This document shows, in pieces, positions 1 through 7,353 of a stretch of 19,115 nt of DNA. The stretch is taken from assembly GCA_964368275.1 (NCBI GenBank), contig CAYJAQ010000026.1:1-19115 (forward strand). Direction: 5' to 3'. Numbering within the stretch: position 1 is the stretch's first letter; every line of letters begins with the position of its first letter. The notes under the pieces were generated by a model. It ran no database searches and had not been told where the DNA came from. It was given only the letters and a program-made list of their open reading frames with translations. The position numbers and the translations under genes are program-made. The stretch comes from CAYJAQ01 sp964368275 (GTDB lineage Bacteria; Bacillota_I; Bacilli_A; ML615J-28; CAG-313).

Positions 1-64
1 ATCTTTTTCTGAATAATTAATCATACTCCATTTACTAATATTCGCTATACTCTATATAATGATG

Positions 65-97
65 AGATAAAAAAGAGAGCCAACTTTAGGCTCTTAT
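65..97 (-). terminator. Intrinsic terminator
   Basis: Read on the minus strand, AGAGCC and GGCTCT (about 76-94) form a 6-bp stem with a 7-base loop, followed by CTTTTTT. It lies about 135 bases past the end of the Sel1-repeat gene and would close that leftward transcript. The rest of 1-230 shows no convincing gene. Confidence 0.7.
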
Positions 98-230
98 CAT
101 CTGGTCACATAATCTGTCATACCCACCTATTCTATACTTGATTATATCACAAGTAAGTTAAGGAGGCAAATAAAATTATTACTTATTTTTTCATTACTAA
201 AAATAAAATATAGCATGATTGCGAGATTAA

Positions 231-626
231 TTAATTACTAATTTCTATTCCTAGTTCTTTGCATTTAACAATGGCCAAATCATGTTCTTGTAGAGCTGCT
301 TTTCTATACCAATATTTTGCTTTACTAAGATCAATAACACCACACATACCTTCTTCATATATCCAAGCAAGATTAAATTGACCATCGCGGTCCCCATGCT
401 TTGCTGAACGAGTTGTCCAAATTAATGCCTTATCGAGATCCTTTTAAACACCAACTCCTTCCAAATAAGCAAAACCGACTTGACATTCTGCAAGTGCATA
501 ACTAGTTTCTTCTGCAATCGCTAAATAGCCATCAAACCACTTTTTATATTCTTTACTCATCCAATACTTATCTAAATCATAACATCTGCTTAATTCTGGA
601 CATGATAGATAATATTCTTTTGACAT
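231..626 (-). pseudogene. Sel1-repeat protein interrupted by an in-frame stop
   Basis: A 131-codon reading frame is split by a single TAA at 444-446. The first part (60 residues) begins at an ATG preceded by GGAGA and ends LEGVGV. After the stop the same frame continues with KDLDKALIW, later LAWIYEEG and KAKYWYRKAAL, and ends at TAA 231-233. These are hallmarks of Sel1-like repeats (pattern A..LG..Y..G.GV..D..KA..W..KAA), alpha-alpha repeats used for protein-protein contacts. About two repeats are present, so it is a short member. The intact protein would need one base different at the TAA; a genuine nonsense mutation and a sequencing error cannot be told apart here. It follows the 56-residue gene by 21 bases and probably shares its transcript. 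No signal peptide is visible. The partner or role is unknown. Confidence 0.8.
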
Positions 627-647
627 ATATTCTCCATTTCAAATAAA

Positions 648-818
648 TTACATTAATTTCTTCGCTATTTCAGGTTCTTTTACATACCAATGCTTTGGAT
701 TCATCTCTCTTGATTCAGCATCAATAACTAAGTATTTCTTTTTTTCTTCATCAATAGAACAAATGCATACTGTTTTGCTGTTATTTAATATAACAAAATC
801 ACCAACTTTATATTTCAT
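648..818 (-). CDS. Small hypothetical protein, 56 residues
   Basis: Starts with ATG (816-818) behind a very good ribosome binding site, GGAGGG at 825-830, seven bases upstream. The product begins MKYKVGDFVIL and ends EIAKKLM. It is rich in Lys and Glu, has two cysteines (residues 18 and 20) and no membrane segment. The KVGDFVIL start resembles small SH3-like beta-barrel domains, but I do not recognise a family. The stop at 648-650 is followed 21 bases later by the Sel1-repeat gene, so the two are likely cotranscribed. The strong ribosome binding site and codon-sized frame make it likely to be real. Function unknown. Confidence 0.6.
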   Translation of the reverse strand: MKYKVGDFVILNNSKTVCICSIDEEKKKYLVIDAESREMNPKHWYVKEPEIAKKLM

Positions 819-851
819 TTATTTCCCTCCATTATTTTATTGTTTATCATG

Positions 852-1010
852 CTAATGATTATTTACATCTTTATTGATAATATACTTATTTAACTTTGTA
901 CATGATATTACACTCAAGTTTTTTATTAGTTTACTGTCATTTAAGCTCTTTAATGCAGAAGAAACAGTTCTTGCAGGAATACCAACAGTATTAACTACAT
1001 CTTCTCTACA
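852..1010 (-). pseudogene. Winged-helix DNA-binding domain fragment
   Basis: An open frame of 52 residues without a start codon. It contains REDVVNTVGIPARTVSSALK followed by SLNDSKLI, which reads like the second and third helices of a winged helix-turn-helix (GIPARTVSSALKSL is a plausible recognition helix). Upstream it is cut by TGA at 1011-1013, and its first bases overlap the last codons of the GGDEF gene in another frame. It therefore looks like the C-terminal end of a lost regulator or of an ATPase with a winged-helix tail. Which parent gene it came from cannot be told. Confidence 0.45.
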
Positions 1011-2128
1011 TCAACATATTTATTGCTGTTTTTAGCTTTATACATATTAGCATCAGCAAGGGTAATTAAATCAGCTTCTGTCGTAAAATCAGTTGGGTAA
1101 TTTGCTACACCATAAGAAAAGCCAAGAAACGCAACATCATCTAGTAAATACTCAATCTTTTGAATGCTTTTTAACACTTGTTCCGTATTTTTTAGATTCT
1201 TGGTTAAACAGCAGAACTCATCACCTGATATACGGTAAAATGATTGATAATCTTCTTTATTATTAAACAGTGTTTGAGCAAAGGCAATTAAATAACTATC
1301 ACCAGTAAGATGACCATAGTTATCATTAATTGCTTTAAAGTTATCAAGATCGATATACAATAAACTGAATGGAGCACCATTTTTAATAGCCTTATTAAGA
1401 TCGCTCAAAAAAGCTGTGCGATTTTTTATTCTAGTTAACCGGTCAGTCATCATCTCACTTGTCATATTCTCATTTTGATAAACTTCTTTCCATAATTCAA
1501 AAATCATAATAAATGAAAAGACAATGAAAGCAATTAGCATCACTATTGCCAATAAGCGTTGGAAATCATTCGTTTCGCGGGTTAAATTAGAATTAAAACT
1601 AACAATCAAGAAAAAAGCTAAAAAGACAACAATCAGCAAACGCGTTTTAACTTTTTCATTAAACCATTCAAAATTCATAATACCTTTAACAAGTGGAATA
1701 CTACGAAGCACAAAAAACAAGATGATGTGAAGCGACGTTTGAATAATAAAGACAAACATTGCTAAATAATTAGTATCAAAGAAATATGCAATTCTAACTG
1801 ATAATGCATAAACAAGTAGGCCATATAGAAAACCGGAAAAAATGATAATTAACAAATCTTTAAGACGAATCTTGGAAAAAATGATTGGTGGGAATATGTA
1901 GAAAAGACCTAAAATTAAATTTCGCCCACCACCATCACCATAACCAGCTTGCTTCGATAAGACAAAAACTATAAGTAAAACAATTCCCAAAGTTATAACA
2001 ACATCAGAAATTACTAGACCCCATAGATTACATCTTTTTTTGAGAATTCGAGTTATAAAATATTGTTCAACAAATATTAATTCAAAGATTACTAATAATT
2101 CAAAAGTTAATTTCAATGTTTCACTCAT
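995..2128 (-). CDS. Membrane GGDEF protein, probable diguanylate cyclase
   Basis: 377 residues. The first ~215 hold about six to seven hydrophobic helices and form a membrane sensor of unrecognised type. The rest (about 225-370) is a GGDEF domain: DRLTRIKNRTAF at its start, the metal-binding YIDLDNFKAINDNYGH, then RISGDEF as the active-site signature and LADANMYKAK at the end. The domain would make cyclic di-GMP from two GTP at the inner membrane face. The signature is SGDEF rather than GGDEF; SGDEF variants have been reported as active, so loss of activity does not follow. The usual RxxD inhibitory site five residues before the signature is absent. ATG start with a weak GGTGA; a strong promoter lies upstream. 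It stands alone, with a terminator of the upstream operon behind it. Paralogue of the protein at 17127-18284. Confidence 0.88.
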   Translation of the reverse strand: MSETLKLTFELLVIFELIFVEQYFITRILKKRCNLWGLVISDVVITLGIVLLIVFVLSKQAGYGDGGGRNLILGLFYIFPPIIFSKIRLKDLLIIIFSGFLYGLLVYALSVRIAYFFDTNYLAMFVFIIQTSLHIILFFVLRSIPLVKGIMNFEWFNEKVKTRLLIVVFLAFFLIVSFNSNLTRETNDFQRLLAIVMLIAFIVFSFIMIFELWKEVYQNENMTSEMMTDRLTRIKNRTAFLSDLNKAIKNGAPFSLLYIDLDNFKAINDNYGHLTGDSYLIAFAQTLFNNKEDYQSFYRISGDEFCCLTKNLKNTEQVLKSIQKIEYLLDDVAFLGFSYGVANYPTDFTTEADLITLADANMYKAKNSNKYVDVEKM

Positions 2129-2176
2129 ATTGTCACCATTATTCTATTTTATAGTTCATATTACTAACTTATTACT

Positions 2177-2205
2177 ATTTTACCACATGAAAGATAATCT
2201 GTCAA
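2177..2205 (-). promoter_or_regulatory. Sigma-A-type promoter for the GGDEF gene at 995-2128
   Basis: On the minus strand: TTGACA (2200-2205), 17-bp spacer, TAAAAT (2177-2182). This is near consensus and leaves a leader of about 40 bases before the ATG at 2128. Confidence 0.7.
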
Positions 2206-2290
2206 ATTAATATAAAAGCAAAACTTAAATGCTATTTATTTATTTTTAATAGATACGATTAGTTTAAAATAGATAATCATTATTAATAAC

Positions 2291-2319
2291 CAAAAAAGGA
2301 AGTCCATCTAGAACTTCCT
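2291..2319 (-). terminator. Intrinsic terminator of the flavodoxin/AKR operon
   Basis: Minus strand GGAAGT and ACTTCC form a 6-bp stem with a 9-base loop, followed by TTTTTT. It begins about 18 bases after the stop of the flavodoxin gene at 2337. Confidence 0.85.
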
Positions 2320-2336
2320 ATCTATTTGTTACCTCT

Positions 2337-2855
2337 TTATATTGTCTCTTTTATCCAATTTTCAACAATTGTTTTAGATGAGTTGACCATACTTCCGCGA
2401 AGGGACAGTCCACTATGCATAATGGCATTGGGACATGCCTTAGCAATATCACGTGGTGAACTTCCCATACCACTGCCTTCATTTGTACAAAATGGATAAA
2501 TGTTTTTACCTTTGAAATCATAATGTTCTAAAAACGTTAACACAGCCATTGGACAAGTGCCCCACCAGTTAGGATAACCAATATAGATATTATCATATTC
2601 CCTAATTGATGATAGATATTGTTTTAATTTGGGTCTTGCTTGGGTGCGCAACTCCACTTTAGCTTCTTCTGTACAGCGTGTATAATCCGAGGAATACACG
2701 TTTACTGTCTCAATCTCAAAGATATCGGCATCATTTAAAATACTTTTAACATATTCAGCAATAACTTCGGTATTACCTTTTACAATGTTTCGGATAGCAC
2801 CCCCAAAATAATTTTCGCCTTTTCTGGAAAAATAGACAACTAAATTCTTATTCAT
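2337..2855 (-). CDS. Cytosolic flavodoxin (flavodoxin_4-like)
   Basis: 172 residues with the start at ATG 2853-2855; the GGAGG at 2861-2865 is ideally placed for it and not for the ATG 30 bases upstream. Flavodoxins carry FMN and move one or two electrons. The N-terminus NLVVYFSRKGENYFGG is the phosphate-binding loop, followed by KGNTEVIAEYV, then YDNIYIGYPNWWGTCPMAV and PFCTNEGSGMGSS, all typical of the flavodoxin_4 group. No signal peptide, so cytosolic. It starts 13 bases after the lipoprotein-flavodoxin gene and is the last gene of the operon, next to the terminator. Its closest relatives in the window are the domains at 2869 and 6258. Partner reductase unknown; the ferredoxin-type aldo/keto reductase in the same operon is a candidate. 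Confidence 0.9.
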   Translation of the reverse strand: MNKNLVVYFSRKGENYFGGAIRNIVKGNTEVIAEYVKSILNDADIFEIETVNVYSSDYTRCTEEAKVELRTQARPKLKQYLSSIREYDNIYIGYPNWWGTCPMAVLTFLEHYDFKGKNIYPFCTNEGSGMGSSPRDIAKACPNAIMHSGLSLRGSMVNSSKTIVENWIKETI

Positions 2856-2868
2856 TTGTACCTCCTTC

Positions 2869-4604
2869 TTACGCAATTGTACCAATCTTTTTCAGCCATG
2901 TCTCTACACTTGTTTTACTAGATTCATTATTAATAGCACTTCCAGCTATTGCATGCCCTTCTAAGATAGTATTATTAGGAAGATAGCTTTTAATTGTTTG
3001 AACACTATTTCCGAGGCCACTGCTAGCATGCGTGGAGAAAGGAATAATGGTCTTGTTCGAAAGATCATAAGTTTCCAAGAATGTTCGCATAATATATGGC
3101 ATATCACCATACCAAATTGGAAAACCAATATAAATAGTATCATAGTTTGCTAAATCAGCTAGTGTGTTTTTAATTGCTGGTCGGGCATTTGTTGACTGTT
3201 CCTCACGAACAATCGCAGTAGTTTCATTATAGGAATCAGGATATGGAACAACTGGAACAATTTCAAACATATCAGCACTTGTTAAACTTTGAATATAGCC
3301 AGCCATCACCGCTGTATAACCAATCGTAATATAAGTATTAGGATAATTATAACCGGTGCGCGAGAAATAGACAATAAGAGCTGTTGTTTGCGTTTCTTTT
3401 CCCATCGCATAACCATCTGAACAAACAATTGTCGTAAGACTTGCACCGCTCAACCAAACTGAACTCTTAGTAATTGTTTCCCATTCAGCAACTGTTCCAC
3501 AATAAGTAATCTTTGTCATAGCTTTATTACGAATAGCAAAATTACCAATTTGGGCTAAAGCACTACCTGCTGGAATAACCAGTTCCGTTAAATGATCTCT
3601 TCCATCAAAAGCAAACATTGGAATAGCTAATAAATTAGAAGCTACAGTAACCCGACCAGCAAGGCCTTCTGGTGCAAATACCATAACCGTCTTTTCCTTA
3701 TTATATAAGATACCATCTTCACCTACAAAAGTTGAACTTCCATTATCAACTGTAATACTAGACAAGGTAGGAATATCATCAAAGGCATAATTGCCTATAT
3801 TGGTAACTGATGCGGGAATATTAATTGTTTGAAGCGATGTGCTTCTTCTAAAAGCTGCTTCGGCAATTTTTGTCACCCCCTCAGGGATAATACTGGTATT
3901 AGTTCCTCGAATTAGTGTATTGGTAGCTATCTCAATTAAATTACTACCTGTTGAANNNNNNNNNNNNNNNNNNNNNNNNNNNNNNNNNNNNNNNNNNNNN
4001 NNNNNNNNNNNNNNNNNNNNNNNNNNNNNNNNNNNNNNNNNNNNNNNNNNNNNNNACCACAATTATGGAAAGCATTTAATGCAATTTCCGTAACACTACT
4101 AGGAATAACAACAGAAGTAAGATTCTTTCTAGCAAAAGCTGCTTCACCAATTTTAGTCACTGGTAAATTATTATACATAGCTGGGATAAATACCCGAGCC
4201 TCATCGCCAACACCGGTTACTGTATACCCATCTTCATTTACCTCAAACGTTAAACTCGCCGTTGATTCCTCATTTTCTTCTAAAAGCCATCCTGCATACA
4301 AAGTAATATTATTTGTTACGCGGTCCAATTCAAAACGCCAACTATTTTCAAGCGTATTTTCCGTACTTTTATACCAACCTTGAAATACATTGCCATCTTT
4401 TGTTGGGTTAGTCGGTTTAACTGCTGGATTACCTGATATGACCTTTTGCGATTCAATTGGTGAACCACCAAGGCTATCAAATGTAACAGTATATTCGGTA
4501 ATATCAGTATCATCAATAGGCTGATCATCATTACACGCTGTTAAACCAAAACTACAAAGCACTAGCAACAAACCTGTCATAATTAAATATTTTCTTCTCA
4601 TCAT
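2869..4604 (-). CDS. Lipoprotein with InlB_B repeat, leucine-rich repeats and C-terminal flavodoxin (contains assembly gap)
   Basis: One gene broken by the N run at 3956-4055; the true missing length is unknown, and the two parts lie in different frames only because the filler is 100 bases. The 183 residues before the gap begin MMRRK with a lipobox ending LTAC (Cys24), then a Listeria-Bacteroides (InlB_B) repeat (YTVTFDSLGG ... ITLYAGW) and the start of BspA-type repeats (VTKIGEAAFARKNLTSVVIP). The 361 residues after it continue the repeats to about residue 185, with the usual cap GTVAEWETI, and end in a flavodoxin_4 domain (ALIVYFSRTGYNY, YDTIYIGFPIWYGDMPY, PFSTHASSGLG). The GNT motif of the sister proteins is GYT here. 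Predicted to be lipid-anchored on the outer membrane face, so the FMN domain would face outside. GGAGA precedes the start. Confidence 0.85.
3956..4055. other. Assembly gap, 100 Ns
   Basis: Exactly 100 N characters, the usual filler for a scaffold gap of unknown size. It falls in the leucine-rich repeats, whose repeated DNA is a likely cause of the break. Gene length and repeat number at this locus cannot be read. Confidence 0.99.
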
Positions 4605-4656
4605 AAATTCTCCTATACTATAATGATTTTAATCACTAAAAGTTACTTCTAAACAT

Positions 4657-5094
4657 CTATGCTAGTTTTAGATAATCTTCATCTAAAACTGCTTCACACC
4701 ATTCTGTATTATTATTTTCACCGGGTACTTCAACAGCGATATGACTAAACCAACTATTAACCTTTGCGCCATGCCAGTGTTTAACGTTTGCGGGAATCGC
4801 GATAACCATGCCCGGCATAAGTGCTATTGGGGCTTTTCCTTCTTCTTGATACCAACCTTCACCAGCTATACAAATTAAAACTTGACCACCACCACTTGTT
4901 GAATGATGAATATGCCAATTATTACGACACTTCGGTTCAAACGTAACATTAACAAATTGTAATGAACAATCGCAAGTACTTGTTAACGGATTAAGATATG
5001 ACTTACCAATAAAATATTTTGCGTAGAAGTTGTTTTCATACCCTTGTTCAAAGATATTACACTTATCAAATTCTTTTTTACTAATTCTTTTCAC
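4657..5094 (-). CDS. Cupin-domain protein
   Basis: 145 residues. The start is GTG at 5092-5094, because AAAGGAG lies five to six bases upstream inside the end of the previous gene; an upstream TTG in frame overlaps that site and is less likely. A single cupin barrel: WHIHH places metal ligands His61 and His63, Gln71 stands where the usual Glu is, and PANVKHWHG supplies His106. It resembles small cupins found with carboxymuconolactone decarboxylase-like and flavodoxin genes in gut Bacillota; their substrates are mostly unknown. The aldo/keto reductase stop codon (5096-5098) is one base before the start, so translation is almost certainly coupled. No signal peptide, cytosolic. It may act as a metal-dependent isomerase or oxygen-sensing enzyme, but this is a guess. 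Confidence 0.85.
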   Translation of the reverse strand: MKRISKKEFDKCNIFEQGYENNFYAKYFIGKSYLNPLTSTCDCSLQFVNVTFEPKCRNNWHIHHSTSGGGQVLICIAGEGWYQEEGKAPIALMPGMVIAIPANVKHWHGAKVNSWFSHIAVEVPGENNNTEWCEAVLDEDYLKLA

Positions 5095-5095
5095 A

Positions 5096-6208
5096 TTATT
5101 CTCCTTTAGCAAAGTAATTATTAATTTTTTCCATTCGTTTGCTTTGCTTTACCTCAAATGGACATCTTGCATCACAGTGGCCGCAATTAACACATGCATC
5201 AGCTTTTACAACAAGTTTATCATAATGACTAATTGCCAACTTATCACCTGAACAGGCTAGATCATAATACTTATTAACAATACCAATATCAATTCCCATG
5301 GGACATGGTTGACAGTGATTGCAATATACACAATTACCATTAGCTTTTTCCGCGGTAAATGAACCAATCACAGAATAATCCTTCTCAGCTTGTGTAGCAC
5401 TCGCAAAACCTAATAACTCTTTTAAATCAGCAAGGCCCCGTATTCCCGGCACTACTGTTAAAACACCCGGGCGATCAAGGGCATACTGCAAGCATTGATA
5501 CTTAGTAAGAGCTACTTTGAAAGGCGAATGGTCTTTTGTCAGTAGTTTCCCCGCATGAAAAGGTTTCATTACAGAAATACCAACACCATCTTTTTCACAT
5601 CGCCGGAAAAGATTGGCCCGTTCAGAGGTCTTGCCAATTCCATATTCATCACCAGCTTCAAAATCATATGCCGGATTTATCGAAAACATCATCATGTCAC
5701 ATACACCAGTGTCTAAAATAGCATTAGCAACCGATGGTGTATGGGAAGAAAAACCAATATGATGTACAATCCCCTTTGCTTTTAAACTCTTCAAAAAATC
5801 AAATACGCCAGATGCAATCAAATCATCAAGATCGTCTTGTTCATCGACACAATGAAGAAAGCCCATATCAATATAATTAGTACCAAGCATATTTAATTCT
5901 TCTTCAATTGTCTTCTTTATCTGATTTAAGTCACGTGACCAACCATATTCACCTTTTTCATTATAGACAGCCCCAAAATGAATTTGTAAAAACACTTTTT
6001 CACGGCATTCAGCTATCGCACGTCCAAATGGTGCGTAAACATTCTTGCCACCAGCACACAGATCGAAAAAATTAATGCCATTATTTATAGCTAATCTTAT
6101 GGTTGTCTCAATTTCTGCATCGCTTGCATTTTGAATGCCACCCATACCAAGACCTAATACGCTAAATTTTTCGCAATCTTTCCCATGTGGTAATTTTCTA
6201 TATTCCAT
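5096..6208 (-). CDS. Aldo/keto reductase with two C-terminal iron-sulfur motifs
   Basis: 370 residues of the COG1453 type: an aldo/keto reductase TIM barrel (about 1-270) plus a ferredoxin-like tail. The tail has CVYCNHCQPCP (from residue 293) and CVNCGHCDARCP (from residue 339), eight cysteines for two 4Fe-4S clusters. Barrel landmarks are VLGLGMGG, INFFDLCAG (catalytic Asp), YIDMGFLHCVD (catalytic His) and IGFSSHTPSVA. Where classical members have the catalytic Lys (usually TK), this one reads LQIHFG, so the hydride chemistry may differ. AGAGGTG precedes the ATG. Its role is probably oxidation or reduction of a small carbonyl compound with electrons passing to or from flavodoxin or ferredoxin; the substrate is unknown. 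It is coupled to the cupin downstream and lies 49 bases after the flavodoxin lipoprotein. A paralogue lies at 12535. Confidence 0.92.
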   Translation of the reverse strand: MEYRKLPHGKDCEKFSVLGLGMGGIQNASDAEIETTIRLAINNGINFFDLCAGGKNVYAPFGRAIAECREKVFLQIHFGAVYNEKGEYGWSRDLNQIKKTIEEELNMLGTNYIDMGFLHCVDEQDDLDDLIASGVFDFLKSLKAKGIVHHIGFSSHTPSVANAILDTGVCDMMMFSINPAYDFEAGDEYGIGKTSERANLFRRCEKDGVGISVMKPFHAGKLLTKDHSPFKVALTKYQCLQYALDRPGVLTVVPGIRGLADLKELLGFASATQAEKDYSVIGSFTAEKANGNCVYCNHCQPCPMGIDIGIVNKYYDLACSGDKLAISHYDKLVVKADACVNCGHCDARCPFEVKQSKRMEKINNYFAKGE

Positions 6209-6257
6209 AATTACACCTCTAATTCTGATTTATTAATACTTCAAAGTTACAATATCG

Positions 6258-6917
6258 CTATTCAAAGTCAATGTTAAGTTCACTAATCCAACTTGCTACA
6301 GCAGCATTTTGATTAGAAACACTCGACCCTCTACATGAAAAGCCGTCTCGAATAAATGTTGCGTCACTACCAATCACTTCGGTAATATCGGAAAGGGTAG
6401 TACCAAAGCCACTACCTTCATTAGTACTGAAAGGAATTACGATTTTGCCACTGAAATCAAATGACTCTAAAAAGGTATATACCGGCATTGGCATTGTCGA
6501 ATACCAAATGGGATATCCTAGAAAAATCACATCGTATTGCTCAATACTAGCAAGTGTAGCCGCGAGTTCAGGACGAGCATTAGCGTTCTTTTCGCTTTCA
6601 GCTTCTTCAGTACAATCACGATAAGCAGCCGGGTATGGCGTTTTTCTAGCTATTTGAAACATATCGGCTTTAACATGGGCGCCAATATATTCAGCAATTA
6701 CCTGAGTATTACCTTTTTCAATGTAACCAACGCCATAGTTTTCATCAGCTCGCGAGAAAAAGGCAATCAGTACCTTAGTATCTTGTGTTATTTTATTCTC
6801 GTAATCATACTCTTTGCCGGCTTGGTCATTGCTATTTGGAGCACAACTAACACATAAAAGCATCATTGTAATTATTACAATAACTCTCATCAATCGCTTA
6901 TTTATCTTTTTTTTCAT
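6258..6917 (-). CDS. Flavodoxin-domain lipoprotein
   Basis: 219 residues. The N-terminus has a charged KKKINKR start, a hydrophobic stretch and a lipobox-like LCVSC with Cys25, so it is predicted to be exported and lipid-anchored; Cys at -3 is less usual. After a linker of about 20 residues comes a full flavodoxin_4 domain: VLIAFFSRADENYG, KGNTQVIAEYI, YDVIFLGYPIWYSTMPM, PFSTNEGSGFG and a closing Trp-Ile. AAGGAGAAG lies six bases before the ATG. The MerR-like regulator gene ends 12 bases upstream, so both are on one transcript. Placing an FMN protein outside the membrane is uncommon and suggests electron delivery to an external acceptor or a surface enzyme. The electron source is not visible; no FMN-transferase gene is seen nearby. 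Confidence 0.88.
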   Translation of the reverse strand: MKKKINKRLMRVIVIITMMLLCVSCAPNSNDQAGKEYDYENKITQDTKVLIAFFSRADENYGVGYIEKGNTQVIAEYIGAHVKADMFQIARKTPYPAAYRDCTEEAESEKNANARPELAATLASIEQYDVIFLGYPIWYSTMPMPVYTFLESFDFSGKIVIPFSTNEGSGFGTTLSDITEVIGSDATFIRDGFSCRGSSVSNQNAAVASWISELNIDFE

Positions 6918-6929
6918 TTATTCTTCTCC

Positions 6930-7253
6930 TTATCTATTATCTTCTAACTTATACAAAATATAGTCAATTTGGTCTAATTGCTTTTGTTTATCATGCACAT
7001 TGTCAAGTAACTTCTCACGAAATCTCCGTAACATCTGTGCTTGCTCGGTTTTACCATTTAAAGATTTATCGCAAAGAAAATACCTACAAATACTATCTTT
7101 TTCAAACCCAGCTTTTAAAAACAATATAATCTGACCAATTCTTTTAATAGCATCATCATCAAGATTATCTTTAGCAATAACTCCTTCATCAACGAAATAT
7201 ACAATTTCCTTTTTATCAATTTTGTATTTTTCACATACCTCTTTAAACGTCAT
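6930..7253 (-). CDS. MerR-like helix-turn-helix regulator, 107 residues
   Basis: The start is ATG 7251-7253 with GGAGAT upstream; an earlier in-frame start lacks such a site. Residues 1-70 resemble a MerR winged helix: TFKEVCEKYKIDKKEIVYFV, DEGVI and then the DDDAIKRIGQIILFLKAGF helix. Residues 75-105 form a predicted coiled coil that would dimerise it. It lacks a large effector domain and the metal cysteines of classical MerR, so the signal is unknown; the lone Cys residues at 7, 58 and 63 may be redox sensors. It is the first gene of the operon and probably controls it, together with the LysR protein encoded just upstream. Confidence 0.7.
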   Translation of the reverse strand: MTFKEVCEKYKIDKKEIVYFVDEGVIAKDNLDDDAIKRIGQIILFLKAGFEKDSICRYFLCDKSLNGKTEQAQMLRRFREKLLDNVHDKQKQLDQIDYILYKLEDNR

Positions 7254-7270
7254 TTTGCATCTCCTATCGT

Positions 7271-7308
7271 AAAAAAACAAGCGTAACAGGTTTTACCTAT
7301 TTACGCTT
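7271..7308 (-). terminator. Intrinsic terminator after the LysR gene
   Basis: Minus strand AAGCGTAA (7301-7308) pairs with TTACGCTT (7279-7286), with an inner AGGT/ACCT pairing, and is followed by GTTTTTTT. It lies between the LysR stop and the MerR-like gene. Because the predicted start of transcription of the next promoter falls inside the left arm, the hairpin should stop LysR transcripts but not form fully on the new ones. Confidence 0.75.
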
Positions 7309-7310
7309 AT

Positions 7311-7339
7311 ATTTTATCATATGTATTTGATTATGTTAA
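7311..7339 (-). promoter_or_regulatory. Promoter for the MerR-like/flavodoxin/AKR operon
   Basis: Minus strand TTAACA (7334-7339), 17-bp spacer, TAAAAT (7311-7316), directly after the LysR gene. A start near 7304 would leave a leader of about 50 bases. The -35 box is imperfect. Confidence 0.5.
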
Positions 7340-7353
7340 ATGCTTATTTCTTT

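Noticed and set aside
160..216. A strong AAGGAGG on the plus strand at 160-166 followed by a short frame IITYFFITKNKI
   Set aside because: No ATG, GTG or TTG lies at a usable distance, and the frame is only 12 codons. It may be a relic of a small toxin gene but nothing supports that.
846..859. Palindrome ATCATGCTAATGAT upstream of the 56-residue gene
   Set aside because: Short arms in AT-rich DNA and not clearly tied to a promoter; chance is likely.
3936..4062. Two overlapping reading frames across the N run
   Set aside because: The frames differ only because the filler is 100 bases; a single interrupted gene explains both sides.
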